A DNA stretch of 64,000 nucleotides from Streptomyces adustus (lineage in GTDB: Bacteria; Actinomycetota; Actinomycetes; Streptomycetales; Streptomycetaceae), in contig NZ_VJZD01000003.1 in the NCBI RefSeq assembly GCF_009377175.1, positions 53,420 through 117,419 of the forward strand, written 5' to 3'. Positions 26,518 to 34,727 of this stretch are shown here, piece after piece. The first letter of the stretch is position 1. Each line of letters opens with the position of its first letter. The position numbers were made by a program, and so were the translations under genes. The notes below the pieces were generated by a model. That model searched no databases. It was given only the letters and a program-made list of their open reading frames with translations, and was not told the origin of the DNA.

Positions 26518-27221
26518 CGCCGGCAGGCTGGCGGCCTCTCCGACGCTGACCCAGGAAGACATCCGCACAGCGCGGGCCCGCTCGCAGGCCTTGGGCGGCG
26601 GGGTTCGGGAGGCCTCCGCCGAGGCGGTCGTGCGCCGGGTCTTCGCCGTCCAGTCGCAGGATGCCGTGGCGGCGGACCTGGGCATCCGGGTGCGCGGACG
26701 GGACATCACGGCCGCCGGCATCCGCGCGGCGTACGAGGTTCATCGGAGCAATGTGCGCGGCTGGTTCATGCGGGGCACCCTGCACACCATCCCCAGCGCG
26801 GATGCCCGCTGGGTACTGCGGTTGCTCGCTCCCCGCGTCCTCGCCGCAACGAGCCGCCGCCACCACCAGCTCGGCCTGAACGACGGCTTGCGTGAGCGTG
26901 CCGACCGAGCACGTGGAACAACTTCGGGACAGCCCCGGCACCCTTGATGTGCGGATGCTGCCTGCCTACGACAACTACCTCGTCGGCTACCGCGGCCGGG
27001 AGTCGTCCGTTCCCGCTGCCCGTCATGGCCGGGTCCGGCCGGGTGGCGGCGTCATCCGTCCTACGGTTGTCGTGGATGGCCTGACGGTCGGCACGTGGGC
27101 CCGCCGCGATGGCGGCCGAGTTGTTCAGGTGGACGCGTTCGGACCTCTGTCGTCGCAGGTCCAGGCCCTGGTCGATGCGGAATCCTCGGCTGTCACGCGC
27201 TTTCTGCATCCTGCCACCTGA
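26492..27221 (+). pseudogene. winged-helix DNA-binding domain protein (DUF1006-like), internally deleted
   Basis: The N-terminal half is readable (LTQEDIRTARARSQALGGGVREASAEAVVRRVFAVQSQDA ... VRGWFMRGTLHTIPSADARWVLRLLAPRVLAATSRRHHQLGL). It breaks near 26885. The C-terminal part continues in another frame (TLDVRMLPAYDNYLVGYRGRE ... GGVIRPTVVVDGLTVGTWARR ... RFLHPAT, stop 27221). Intact proteins of this type are about 380 residues, and roughly 130 residues from the middle are missing. It overlaps the end of the hydrolase remnant, so the two were probably one operon. Both carry the same kind of lesion. Confidence 0.75.
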
Positions 27222-27320
27222 ACATGCCGGGGCCTCCCGGCAGGAGCAGGTGCGGAGCTGACCCGATGGGTGCCTCTGGTCGAAACCATATCGGCGCGAC
27301 GGGAACGCCTACGGGCCTGC

Positions 27321-28196
27321 TCAGGAGATCAGATCGCGTTCGAGGTCGTCCAGAGCCTGCCGGGCCGCCGTGATACGGGCGAGTACTTGGCGACGGTCCT
27401 CCGGCTCGGCATCCGGGTGCGGACCCTCCTGTACTGCCTCCTCCTTCTCCATCTCCCGGGCCTCGTCGAGGGAGGTGATGACCACCCCGATCAGGACGTT
27501 GACGAGGACGAACGAAGCGAGCAGGACGTAGGAGGCGTAGTAGACGAGGCTCCAGCGGGAGATCTCCAGACCGGCGTGGACGGCCTCGCCGATACCGTCC
27601 AGCGTCATCAGCAGGAACAGGGTGAGCACCGCGCGGCCGATGGAGCCGTAGTGCTCGGGATCGTGGCGGCCGAAGAAGACCCAGCCCACCATCGCGTACA
27701 CGTACAGCAGGAGTGCTCCGACGAGCAGGAAGCTCAGCGTGCCGGGCAGGCTGCGGGCTACCGCGGCGAGCACGATGCGCAATTGGGGGAGGAAGCGGGC
27801 TGTGCGGAGCACCCGGGCCAACCGCAGTAGCCGTAGCACCGTGGTGTTCTCGCGCACGACGGGAAGGAATGCGCACAGGACCACGGCCAGGTCGAAGAGG
27901 TTCCAGGGATCCTTGAAGAAGTCGCGGGGGCGATCGGCGTGCGCGCCCAGGCGCAGGAGTATCTCCACGGTGAACACGGCCAGGCAGCCGTGCTCGGTCA
28001 GCCGTATCCAGCGGTACCACTCTTCGACCAGCCCGGAATAGGTCTCCAGGCCGAGCAATGCCGCGTTGAGGAGGATCACGGCGAAGACGGTCAGGGCGAA
28101 CCACCTGGCCTCCGTGATGATGCGGCACCGGCGTGCCAGTTGCAGACGAACGGACCGGGACTCGACGTCGCTCGTCTGGTTGTGCTGCTCCGGCAT
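27321..28196 (-). CDS. bacterial voltage-gated cation channel (BacNav/ion-transport family)
   Basis: 291 residues from the ATG at 28196. One six-helix ion-transport domain is visible. S1 is FALTVFAVILLNAALLGLE, S3 includes NLFDLAVVLCAFLPV, and S4 carries regularly spaced arginines (VLRLLRLARVLRTARFLPQLR). S5 is LSFLLVGALLLYVYAMVGWVFFG, and the pore is LTLFLLMTLDGIGEAV. S6 is VYYASYVLLASFVLVNVLIGVVITSL, followed by a charged coiled coil, as in NaChBac-type tetramers. The selectivity filter reads T198-L-D200-G-I-G instead of the usual TLESW, so ion preference may differ. Stands alone, convergent with the broken wHTH gene. Confidence 0.88.
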   Translation of the reverse strand: MPEQHNQTSDVESRSVRLQLARRCRIITEARWFALTVFAVILLNAALLGLETYSGLVEEWYRWIRLTEHGCLAVFTVEILLRLGAHADRPRDFFKDPWNLFDLAVVLCAFLPVVRENTTVLRLLRLARVLRTARFLPQLRIVLAAVARSLPGTLSFLLVGALLLYVYAMVGWVFFGRHDPEHYGSIGRAVLTLFLLMTLDGIGEAVHAGLEISRWSLVYYASYVLLASFVLVNVLIGVVITSLDEAREMEKEEAVQEGPHPDAEPEDRRQVLARITAARQALDDLERDLIS

Positions 28197-28572
28197 CCTG
28201 TTGCCTTGGCTCCTTGTCGTGCGCGGACGCCTCCCGGCCAACTCGGCTGGACGGCCGACTTGTTGAGTGATCGCCTTCCGGGAGAGACTTCTACAGCACT
28301 GTAGATGAGTCGGGAGCGACAAGCCCTGATGTTCGGCATGAGTGAACGGGTCGTGATCCTCTTCGTCGCCAGCGTGGTCCACGGGATCAGGAAACCGCCT
28401 GAGCTGAAACGTTCGGCAGGCACAGCGGGCCGGATCTTCAAGAGCGAGGTCAAGGCGCTCAAGGAACAGGACTCTCAGGGCTCGGCGGCCGGGTCCGATA
28501 TGTGGTCCCTGGCACTGGGGTCCGCCGGGACGAAGGATCCCCGCGCTCCTGAAGGCTCGGTGTGAGACAGAA

Positions 28573-28607
28573 CTGCCGGGCACCCAAGGAAGCCGGGCGC
28601 CCGGCAG
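28573..28607 (-). terminator. strong hairpin, probable minus-strand terminator
   Basis: A 13-bp stem (CTGCCGGGCACCC with its near complement) closes a 9-nt loop. The single mismatch becomes a G-U pair when read on the minus strand. It lies just after the stop of the CBS-domain fragment. Confidence 0.6.
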
Positions 28608-28618
28608 GAGCCTTGCTG

Positions 28619-28879
28619 TTACGCCGTCTGCGGATGCGGGAGGCGGGCCGGCAGGTTGTCGAGGCTGACCATGCCGATGAGCCTGCCGGTCGCGTCGCGC
28701 ACCACCGCCAGGGACGTGCGGCGCTGACGCAACAGCTCGATGGAGTGGCTGCTGGTGTGCTGTTCGGTCAGCTCCGGTACGGGGCGCGCCGGGTCGCGGG
28801 CCGTCACCGTCTGTCCCCGCGTACGGGCGATCAGCGTGTCGCGGGCGCGGGGACGGCAACTGGCTTCGTTCATCTCCAC
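28619..28879 (-). pseudogene. C-terminal CBS-domain fragment of a CorC/HlyC-type membrane protein
   Basis: The 86-residue frame contains a single CBS motif (ARDPARPVPELTEQHTSSHSIELLRQRRTSLAVVRDATGRLIGMVSLDNLPARL). This is the usual C-terminal end of DUF21-CBS (hemolysin/CorC-like) transporters, which have several membrane segments and two CBS motifs. No upstream part survives. Its own terminator remains next to it, which fits loss of the 5' portion of a once complete gene. Confidence 0.65.
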
Positions 28880-29031
28880 GGACAGCGTTTGTCGATGAGT
28901 TCAAGCAGCGTTGTCGATCAAGGTGTATGGCTTTTGACGGCGGGATTTGACGGCGCCTGGCTGCCCCGTCGGCCGGGCGCCGTCGCTCGATCTTCGTCTG
29001 GTGACTGCCGGTTGGTGGAGGTTTGCCGCAC

Positions 29032-29655
29032 TCAGATGTGGAGGTCGGGCGGGAAGCCGGTCCAGCGAAGGTCGGTGGGCAGGTGGCCCATGTCGTTGTA
29101 GAACAGCACGGATGGGGGCCGACCGGGTGCATAGCGGATGACGGTCAGCGCGGCGTTGGCGTGGTTGATACCCATCCAGCGCCACTTCGGGGCGTCGAGG
29201 GCGGCCCGGACGAGCCAACCGATGAGGAAGTTGTGCGTGACGACGAGTTCGTGGCGTGGCTCGTCACCGGCGACGGGTCCGGTGAACTGCGCGAGAGCCG
29301 CCCGGGCCAGGTCCGGCCCTTTTTCGCGCTCCTCGGCTGGGAACTGGGCCAGGTGACCGAGCATGGCATCGGCCGATTCCGACGGCAGTTCCTCGCGCTG
29401 CGGCAGGTAGGGGATGTAGTCGCCGGCCAGTTCGGACGGCAGCAGGGGGACACCGTCGAGCTGCTCGCAGACCAGCTGCGCCGTCTGCTCCGCGCGCGCG
29501 AGCGGGCCGTGGTGGATTGCCGTGAGGGGGGCCTCACGAAGCCGCTTCCCGAGCAGGACGGCCTGGCGGCGGCCGTTGTCCGCCAACTTGCTCTCGTCCT
29601 CGGATGCCTCACCGTGCCGCGTGAGGTAGAGGTAGCGGGACGCTGTTGCCGTCAT
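29032..29655 (-). CDS. histidine phosphatase family protein (phosphoglycerate mutase-like)
   Basis: 207 residues. I choose the ATG at 29655 because GGAGG lies 8 nt upstream; an ATG at 29673 lacks a site. The RHG signature is in RYLYLTRHGEASEDE, the second core Arg in GPLARAEQTAQLV, and the second catalytic His in ELVVTHNFLIGWLVRAAL. All family residues are present, so the enzyme should be an active phosphohistidine-intermediate phosphatase. Substrate unknown. No operon partner. Confidence 0.88.
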   Translation of the reverse strand: MTATASRYLYLTRHGEASEDESKLADNGRRQAVLLGKRLREAPLTAIHHGPLARAEQTAQLVCEQLDGVPLLPSELAGDYIPYLPQREELPSESADAMLGHLAQFPAEEREKGPDLARAALAQFTGPVAGDEPRHELVVTHNFLIGWLVRAALDAPKWRWMGINHANAALTVIRYAPGRPPSVLFYNDMGHLPTDLRWTGFPPDLHI

Positions 29656-29777
29656 GGGCGAGTCCTCCGTCAAGGTTCATGATCTTACGAACGTCTGGAC
29701 GGACGTTGGCATGCGCCGTGCGGTTGCGTCGCCGACAGACGCATCCTGTAGAGGCACCCGTCAACGACGCGCTCTGG

Positions 29778-29935
29778 TCAGCTGACCTTGGCGGGTTCCT
29801 CGGCCCGGGCTCGGGTGCTGGCGAGGCGGTAGGAGTCGGTGCCGGTCTCGATGACGGTGCCGTCGAAGGTGAGCCGGGCGATGATGGCCCCGTAGCGCCG
29901 GGGATCGGTGAAGGTCTTGGTCCAGCCGCCGAGCA
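29778..29935 (-). mobile_element. IS21 helper ATPase (IstB-like) C-terminal fragment
   Basis: Only about 50 residues survive: GWTKTFTDPRRYGAIIARLTFDGTVIETGTDSYRLASTRARAEEPAKVS and stop. This is the tail of IstB-type ATP-binding proteins. The P-loop part is absent, and it abuts an antiporter fragment. Confidence 0.65.
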
Positions 29936-30016
29936 TCGATGGTTTCCGGCGGCGTATCCAGGTGGCTGGTGTAGGCGGGCAGGGCTTCCGGCGCGGCGGT
30001 GACGATCACAGCAGAC

Positions 30017-30258
30017 GAATGGCCACGACCACACCTCTGACCAGCAGTGCCGTGACCACGGCTCGTCCCAGGGAGACGGTGCCGATCGCGCCCGCGATGG
30101 GGTGTCTGGACGCCCACCAGGACGAATAGGGCATTGTTGAGGATGAAAGTGCTCACCTCCCAGAAGCCGGTGATCTGAACTCTGGCGCCCGCGCTGATCG
30201 CATTGGGGCCGGTCTGGCTGCCGATGAGACGGCAGGTGACCACCGCCACCACGCCGGA
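30017..30258 (-). pseudogene. Na+/H+ antiporter fragment (NhaP/CPA1 type)
   Basis: Minus-strand frame: SGVVAVVTCRLIGSQTGPNAISAGARVQITGFWEVSTFILNNALFVLVGVQ, typical of helices 8-10 of CPA1 exchangers. A second frame continues with GAIGTVSLGRAVVTALLVRGVVVAIRLL and stops. Both ends are missing and the centre is frameshifted. The right end stops exactly where an IS5 transposase fragment begins (30259). Confidence 0.7.
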
Positions 30259-30573
30259 GACGCCCAGGGCATCCCTCTCGCAGTCTTCCTGACCGGCGGA
30301 AACCGCAACGACGTCACCCAGCTCCTGCCTCTGATCGACAAGATCCCGGCCGTTGCCGGCGCCGTCAATCGGCCCGGACACCGACCCGACGCGCTCCTTG
30401 GCGACCGCGGCTACGACCACGACAAGTACCGCAGACTGCTCTGGCAGCGCGGCATCCGACCGGTCATCGCCGAACGCGGCGTGGAGCACGGCTCCGGTCG
30501 GGGAACATTCCGCTGGGTGGTCGAACGCACCATCGCCTGGCTGCACGGCTTTCGCCGCCTACGCATCCGATGA
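30259..30573 (+). mobile_element. IS5-family transposase, C-terminal fragment
   Basis: Plus-strand frame DAQGIPLAVFLTGGNRNDVTQLLPLIDKIPAVAGAV ... LLGDRGYDHDKYRRLLWQRGIRPVIAERGVEHGSG ... RWVVERTIAWLHGFRRLRIR then TGA in place of the expected Trp. The DRGYD and final acidic elements of the DDE core are there, but the N-terminal half is missing. Confidence 0.8.
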
Positions 30574-30791
30574 GAACGGCGGCGCCAGGCCGTGACCCCG
30601 GAGCGACCCACCTCCTGACGTGGCACATCGCGCCAGGTCACGCCTGTGCGCAGGACGAAGGTGATGCCTACCAACGCGATGCGGTCGCATGTCCGGTGTC
30701 GTCCTGCATACCGATGCCGCCGCTGTGGACGGCGTGGCAGCATCGGGGCGATGCGCGTCCAGAGGTCATCGGGCACGAGATCGCTGTTCAT
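30574..30791 (-). mobile_element. IS5-family transposase, N-terminal fragment in opposite orientation
   Basis: From an ATG at 30791 on the minus strand: NSDLVPDDLWTRIAPMLPRRPQRRHRYAGRHRTCDRIALVGITFVLRTGVTWRDVPRQEVGRSGVTAWRRR. This is the start of the same transposase subfamily whose C-terminal fragment lies head-on at 30259-30573. The two pieces meet at about 30573, consistent with inversion within one element or two colliding copies. Confidence 0.75.
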
Positions 30792-30853
30792 GCCCGGAAC
30801 CGTGGCGAAAGATCCCGGTTGAGGTGGACCGATGGACCCGGCAAACTCGCCTG

Positions 30854-31213
30854 ATGAGTCAGAGCAGGCAGTCGGGAGCCTGGGACGGCCCCTTCTATCG
30901 AGTCCATACAGAGCATTTCGAGGCCGCGTTCCTACCGAATGCCGGTGAGGACCTGGAGTCCGTGGACAACGTCGACGTCTTCGTCGACCTCCCGGACGGC
31001 TCGCGATGGACCGCGACCGTCATCACCCTCGCCCAGGTCGAGCTGGTGATGAAGAGATGGGCGGCAAGCGGGGAAGCCCTGGGAGGTCGCTACTTCTGGG
31101 TCTCGGACGGTCTCATCGTCCGCGATGCCGGTATCAGCAACATGACCCAAGTACTTGTCGGTCTGGTTGAGAACGATGAGTTCGCGCAGGTCTTTCAGCG
31201 ACTCGACGGCTGA
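30854..31213 (+). CDS. hypothetical protein
   Basis: 119 residues from the ATG at 30854 (the frame is open upstream through the IS region). The sequence FYRVHTEHFEAAFLPNAGEDLESVDNVDVFVDLPDGSRWTATVITLAQVELVMKRW ... GGRYFWVSDGLIVRDAGISNMTQVLVGLVEN is compact, acidic and without membrane segments. It resembles small contact-dependent or toxin-associated immunity-type hypotheticals, but only loosely. It survives intact among IS debris. Confidence 0.6.
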   Translation: MSQSRQSGAWDGPFYRVHTEHFEAAFLPNAGEDLESVDNVDVFVDLPDGSRWTATVITLAQVELVMKRWAASGEALGGRYFWVSDGLIVRDAGISNMTQVLVGLVENDEFAQVFQRLDG

Positions 31214-31250
31214 CAGGCACCGGCGTCACGAGAACCTGATTCTGAAGCGA

Positions 31251-31451
31251 TCAGTCGGAAGACCTGCGGTCGCGGGTGCGTCGCAGAAGGTGCCGTGCCA
31301 GCAACACCACCCAGGCCGCCAGCATCAGCGTCGCGGCGACCCTCACCCAGGGCGCCGTGCTGCTACTGGCTGCCGTCCACCCAAAGAACAGGATGCTCAC
31401 ACACATCCAAGCGGGGCCATCAAGGAAATCGGTCCTCGGGTTTCGTGACAC
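31251..31451 (-). CDS. small two-helix membrane protein
   Basis: 66 residues from a GTG at 31451, chosen because AGGAGG lies 8 nt upstream. Two hydrophobic helices (about 14-31, WMCVSILFFGWTAA; and 37-54, VRVAATLMLAAWVVLLA) are followed by a basic tail (RHLLRRTRDRR), suggesting an Nin-Cin hairpin in the membrane. Function unknown. Confidence 0.55.
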   Translation of the reverse strand: MSRNPRTDFLDGPAWMCVSILFFGWTAASSSTAPWVRVAATLMLAAWVVLLARHLLRRTRDRRSSD

Positions 31452-31846
31452 CCCACGCTCCTCCTGCCCAATACCGCGGCCCGTTCGCCACGGCAGAAGG
31501 ATATGACAGCGCATCGAGCGATCCCGGATCACGGCCGCACACCTCCACGTCCCCCACGTGCTCCGGCGGTGACTTCATTTCTCGTGAACATCCTTGAGCC
31601 TCAAGGTCGCCGACTGCTGCTCAAATCGGTAGACAAGCGCTGCTGCTTGAAGTGAACGAAGCCAATGCGGGTCATTGAGACAATGCGACGACGCTGGGCG
31701 TGGCCGGGCAGCACTCCACCGACCGTTGGGTCGCCGCGGTCGCGGTCGGTGCCTTCCTGCTGCTGGTTCCGGTCCTGCGTGTATCGCCGACCTGCCGGCC
31801 GGTCGTTTCCTGACCTTGCCGTGCCGAAGTGTCCTGCGACTGTTCA
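31452..31846. other. intergenic, possible membrane-protein scrap
   Basis: About 400 bp with no complete gene. On the plus strand around 31690-31820, a frame reads GVAGQHSTDRWVAAVAVGAFLLLVPVLRVSP and stops. This may be one transmembrane helix left from a transporter, or chance. Confidence 0.3.
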
Positions 31847-31896
31847 ATGAGCGGCGTACGCCGTGTGACCGATGAGCGGCGTACGCCGTCTGATCG
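31847..31896. promoter_or_regulatory. 25-bp tandem repeat, each with palindrome CGGCGTACGCCG
   Basis: Two 25-bp units match at 23 positions. Each contains the perfect 12-bp palindrome CGGCGTACGCCG (31852-31863 and 31877-31888). The second lies about 26 bp before the NTPase start codon, a position suited to a repressor that binds cooperatively. Confidence 0.55.
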
Positions 31897-31914
31897 ACGA
31901 GAGAGGCAGCCGAA

Positions 31915-33468
31915 GTGCCGCAGACCGAGGGTTTGCAGTGGTGGGTACCGCCGTTCTATCTGCATCCGAAGCAGTTCGGTGTCCGGGAGAGGTACGGCCC
32001 GACCGTTCCGCCGCACGTGGTGAAGGTGCGCGCCCAGAGCAGCCGGGGGCGTGCGAAAGTCGAGAACTCCGGTGCGGGAACGGGCCCGTGGCGACGGCGG
32101 TGGACCGGGAACAGCGTGCCCATTGATGTTCTCGTGGGCCCGGCCGGCGCGGGTAAGACTCTGCTGGCGCTGGACCGGACCAACACCGGTTCCCGCAGCT
32201 ACTTCGACCCCTACCACTGGAACGAGGGAGCGGACGTCCACTTCGTCAGCGCCCATGACGAGTCGTCGCTCGCGGCAGGTCTCACCGACCTGGCCCGCCG
32301 CCTGGCGGCCAAGGAGGCCGCGAGAGACGGGGGCGACCGGTGGCACGGGCGGCGCACCCCGGAGGACCGGGCGCTCAGTGCTCTGATGCAGAGCCCGGGG
32401 AACTGGGTGCTGCTGCTGGACGGGCTGGACGACCCGCGGATGGTTGCCCGGGCCTGGACGCCTGCCGGCCTGCTGCGTCGGAATCTCCGCCGGGCATCGC
32501 GGAACGGTTTCGGTCAGATCATTGTGACGTCGCGGCTCGGCGACCGCGAGGCATGGCCCCCGTGGGTCACGGTGGCCCCGGTCGGCCCGCTGTCCGCCCC
32601 ATCCGCGGGCGAGCAGCTACGGCGCCACGGCGGGGCAGCCGCCGGGACCTCGAAGGAGGTCGAGCAACTGGCCGTTCGGCTCGGCGGCCATCCGCTGACG
32701 CTGCGTATCGCCGGAAACCACCTCCAGATCGGTTCGACGCGGAAGACGGGGGTGAACGCCGACGCCTACCGCGACTACGAGGCCCTGCTGGATGCCGGTG
32801 CAGCACGGCGTGGAGTGCCGGGCCCAGGCACACCGCAACTGGAGACGCTGGCGGCAGTGTGCGAACTGGCCCTCGACCTGGCGGCCCGACGCGGGATACC
32901 GCGAGCCCGCCTGATCCTTCGGCTGCTCAGCTGCTTCGCCGCTGCCTCCTTCCCGAGTGAACTGCTCGTTCCCCAGGAGCTGGACCGCCTGATCCCCGGC
33001 CTTTGCGGCGACCGTCCCGACGGCGATCAGGCGCCCTCGTTCACCGGCGGCGAGCTTCAGATGACTGTCCAGACGCTCCGGAGCCTGGGCCTGCTGCACA
33101 CCTTCGGCCCCGACCGGGCCATCGACAGGCAGGACCGCTACCTCGCCCTGGATCCCGCGGTGGCGCAGGCGCAGCGTGACGCCCTGGCCGCAGATCCCGC
33201 CCAGGCAGCGGTGTTGAAGGCGGCGGCGGTCGAACTGCTGCACCGCCAGGCGGTGTCAGCCACGTCGGAGCAGTCGCAGGCGTGGTGGTGGCCTGTCCTG
33301 CTGCCGCATGTGGAGGCCCTTGGCCGCAATCTGCCCGCCATGGACCGCGCTTGCGCCGAGCGCCTGAGGGACACCGCCGACCGGGTTGCAGCCGGCCTGC
33401 GCCACAACGGGCAGGTCCGTGCTGCCGTTCTGCTCCGATCGTCCATCGAGGCCCTGGGCGCAGGCTGA
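31915..33468 (+). CDS. STAND-type P-loop NTPase (NB-ARC-like) lacking a clear sensor repeat domain
   Basis: 517 residues from a GTG at 31915. The ATPase core is clear: Walker A GPAGAGKT at residues 75-82, Walker B in NWVLLLDGLDD near 170, and a sensor-like IIVTSRLGDRE. GGHPLTLRIAGNHL follows, the GxP motif of NB-ARC/STAND proteins, and then a winged-helix-like part. Typical actinobacterial relatives continue with many TPR repeats; here the frame stops at AAVLLRSSIEALGAG, where repeats would begin. The N-terminal 65 residues form no recognisable effector. It may be truncated or a minimal switch. The duplicated palindrome just upstream suggests tight control. Confidence 0.75.
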   Translation: MPQTEGLQWWVPPFYLHPKQFGVRERYGPTVPPHVVKVRAQSSRGRAKVENSGAGTGPWRRRWTGNSVPIDVLVGPAGAGKTLLALDRTNTGSRSYFDPYHWNEGADVHFVSAHDESSLAAGLTDLARRLAAKEAARDGGDRWHGRRTPEDRALSALMQSPGNWVLLLDGLDDPRMVARAWTPAGLLRRNLRRASRNGFGQIIVTSRLGDREAWPPWVTVAPVGPLSAPSAGEQLRRHGGAAAGTSKEVEQLAVRLGGHPLTLRIAGNHLQIGSTRKTGVNADAYRDYEALLDAGAARRGVPGPGTPQLETLAAVCELALDLAARRGIPRARLILRLLSCFAAASFPSELLVPQELDRLIPGLCGDRPDGDQAPSFTGGELQMTVQTLRSLGLLHTFGPDRAIDRQDRYLALDPAVAQAQRDALAADPAQAAVLKAAAVELLHRQAVSATSEQSQAWWWPVLLPHVEALGRNLPAMDRACAERLRDTADRVAAGLRHNGQVRAAVLLRSSIEALGAG

Positions 33469-33860
33469 GCCTGTACGCCACGAAACCGGCGGCGGGCGCG
33501 CCGGGCTCGGCGGCAGAGAGCCCTTGGCGGATACGGCGCATGCGCGTCTCGGCAGCAGCTGGGCTCCGAGCCGCTGCGGGTGTGGCTGGTGACGGCGCGT
33601 GGCCGGCGCGGACAAGTCGGGGCAGGCGCACGGCGAGGGATGCGAAGCGGCAGGCGTCGCAGTCTGCGAGCGCGTTCTGACAACGAGGTGCGCGGTCTGC
33701 CGTGATGTCCTCGCCGCTTTCTTCGGCTCGTTGGAAGAAGGCGAACGGGCCACGCTGCTGGGCCTGTTGCGCCGCATCGGCACTCCGGGTGAGGGTCTCC
33801 AGGGTCAGCGGCCGTGACCACGCCGCCGCCACCCGTTTCCGCGCGGGACTTCGGCCGGGG
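33469..33860. other. intergenic, possible regulator remnant
   Basis: 390 bp between convergent genes. A plus-strand frame ending at 33817 contains FFGSLEEGERATLLGLLRRIG, similar to the C-terminal helix of MarR-family regulators. No HTH is found with it, so at most this is a remnant. No TPR continuation of the NTPase was found in any frame. Confidence 0.3.
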
Positions 33861-34634
33861 TCAGGGGTTTCTCGGCTCCGTCGGCGGAACATGGATCCGG
33901 GGTGTCAGGCCGGTGGGCCTGCCGAGGCGTACCGGGACTCCGGGCGAGTACAGGACGCTGACCGGCGGCCCGCCGAGAGCCGGGAGTCCGGCCGCCGCGA
34001 GGAGGTTCTCCTCGCAGTCGAGCAGCTCCGCGCGGTGGAGCGGCCAGCGCGGATGGTCGTTGGCCAGGTAGCCGGTACCGCCGGCGAAGGTGTTGTGCAT
34101 GCCCCAGCGGGCGGTGAGGAAATGCTCCAACTCCGTCGGCTCCGGAATGGGTCGGCCGACCGTGACGACGATCCGGCTTTGCGCCCGGGAGGTTCCGGGC
34201 CGGAGCCGGGCACTGCGGTACGTGACGGTGTCGCCGTGCGCTCGTACGTCCATGCGGGACCACAGGTACGGGAGCCGGAAGCCGAGGCGTCCCAGGAGCA
34301 CCGGCACGAGCCGGGAGGCGTCCATGGACCGGAAGACGACCCCGCGACGGCCGTGCGCGTCGACCGAGTAGAGGCGCACGTTGGTCTCCGGGAAGGAGCC
34401 GAAATACGGCACCCCGGGGAGCCGTAGCCAGCCCACCTTCTCCATCCGGAAGGCGACGAGACCGACGTAGGTGACCCCGTCGTACGTGTCCGCGGTGAGC
34501 CCGTGCGGCAGCAGCGGTGCGACGTCTGCGGGATCGACGGCCCAGTGGATGAAGGTGAGGTCGAGCCACTGTTGGGTGAGGAGCGGACTGCGCACTGCGT
34601 CTGGCGCCTCGGGAGTGATGGGCGTGGGGTGCAC
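33861..34634 (-). CDS. DUF2071 (YqjF-like) family protein
   Basis: 257 residues from a GTG at 34634. Hallmarks are WLDLTFIHWAVDPADVAPLLPHGLTADTYDGVTYVGLVAFRM near the start, then FPETNVRLYSVDAHGRRGVVFRSMDASRL. Near the end come ELEHFLTARWGMHNTFAGGTGYLANDHPRWPLHRAEL and VLYSPGVPVRLGRP. The fold is related to acetoacetate decarboxylase-like barrels, but the function is unknown. The start lies about 90 bp from the next minus-strand gene's stop; possibly cotranscribed. Confidence 0.85.
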   Translation of the reverse strand: MHPTPITPEAPDAVRSPLLTQQWLDLTFIHWAVDPADVAPLLPHGLTADTYDGVTYVGLVAFRMEKVGWLRLPGVPYFGSFPETNVRLYSVDAHGRRGVVFRSMDASRLVPVLLGRLGFRLPYLWSRMDVRAHGDTVTYRSARLRPGTSRAQSRIVVTVGRPIPEPTELEHFLTARWGMHNTFAGGTGYLANDHPRWPLHRAELLDCEENLLAAAGLPALGGPPVSVLYSPGVPVRLGRPTGLTPRIHVPPTEPRNP

Positions 34635-34727
34635 CCCACCAGGGTGCCAGATCGCCTGCGGGGGACGGGTGCGTCCGGGGCGGTGCCGACCCGCGGCCAC
34701 GGCGGCCGTTGACCGAGGGAGTGGGCT

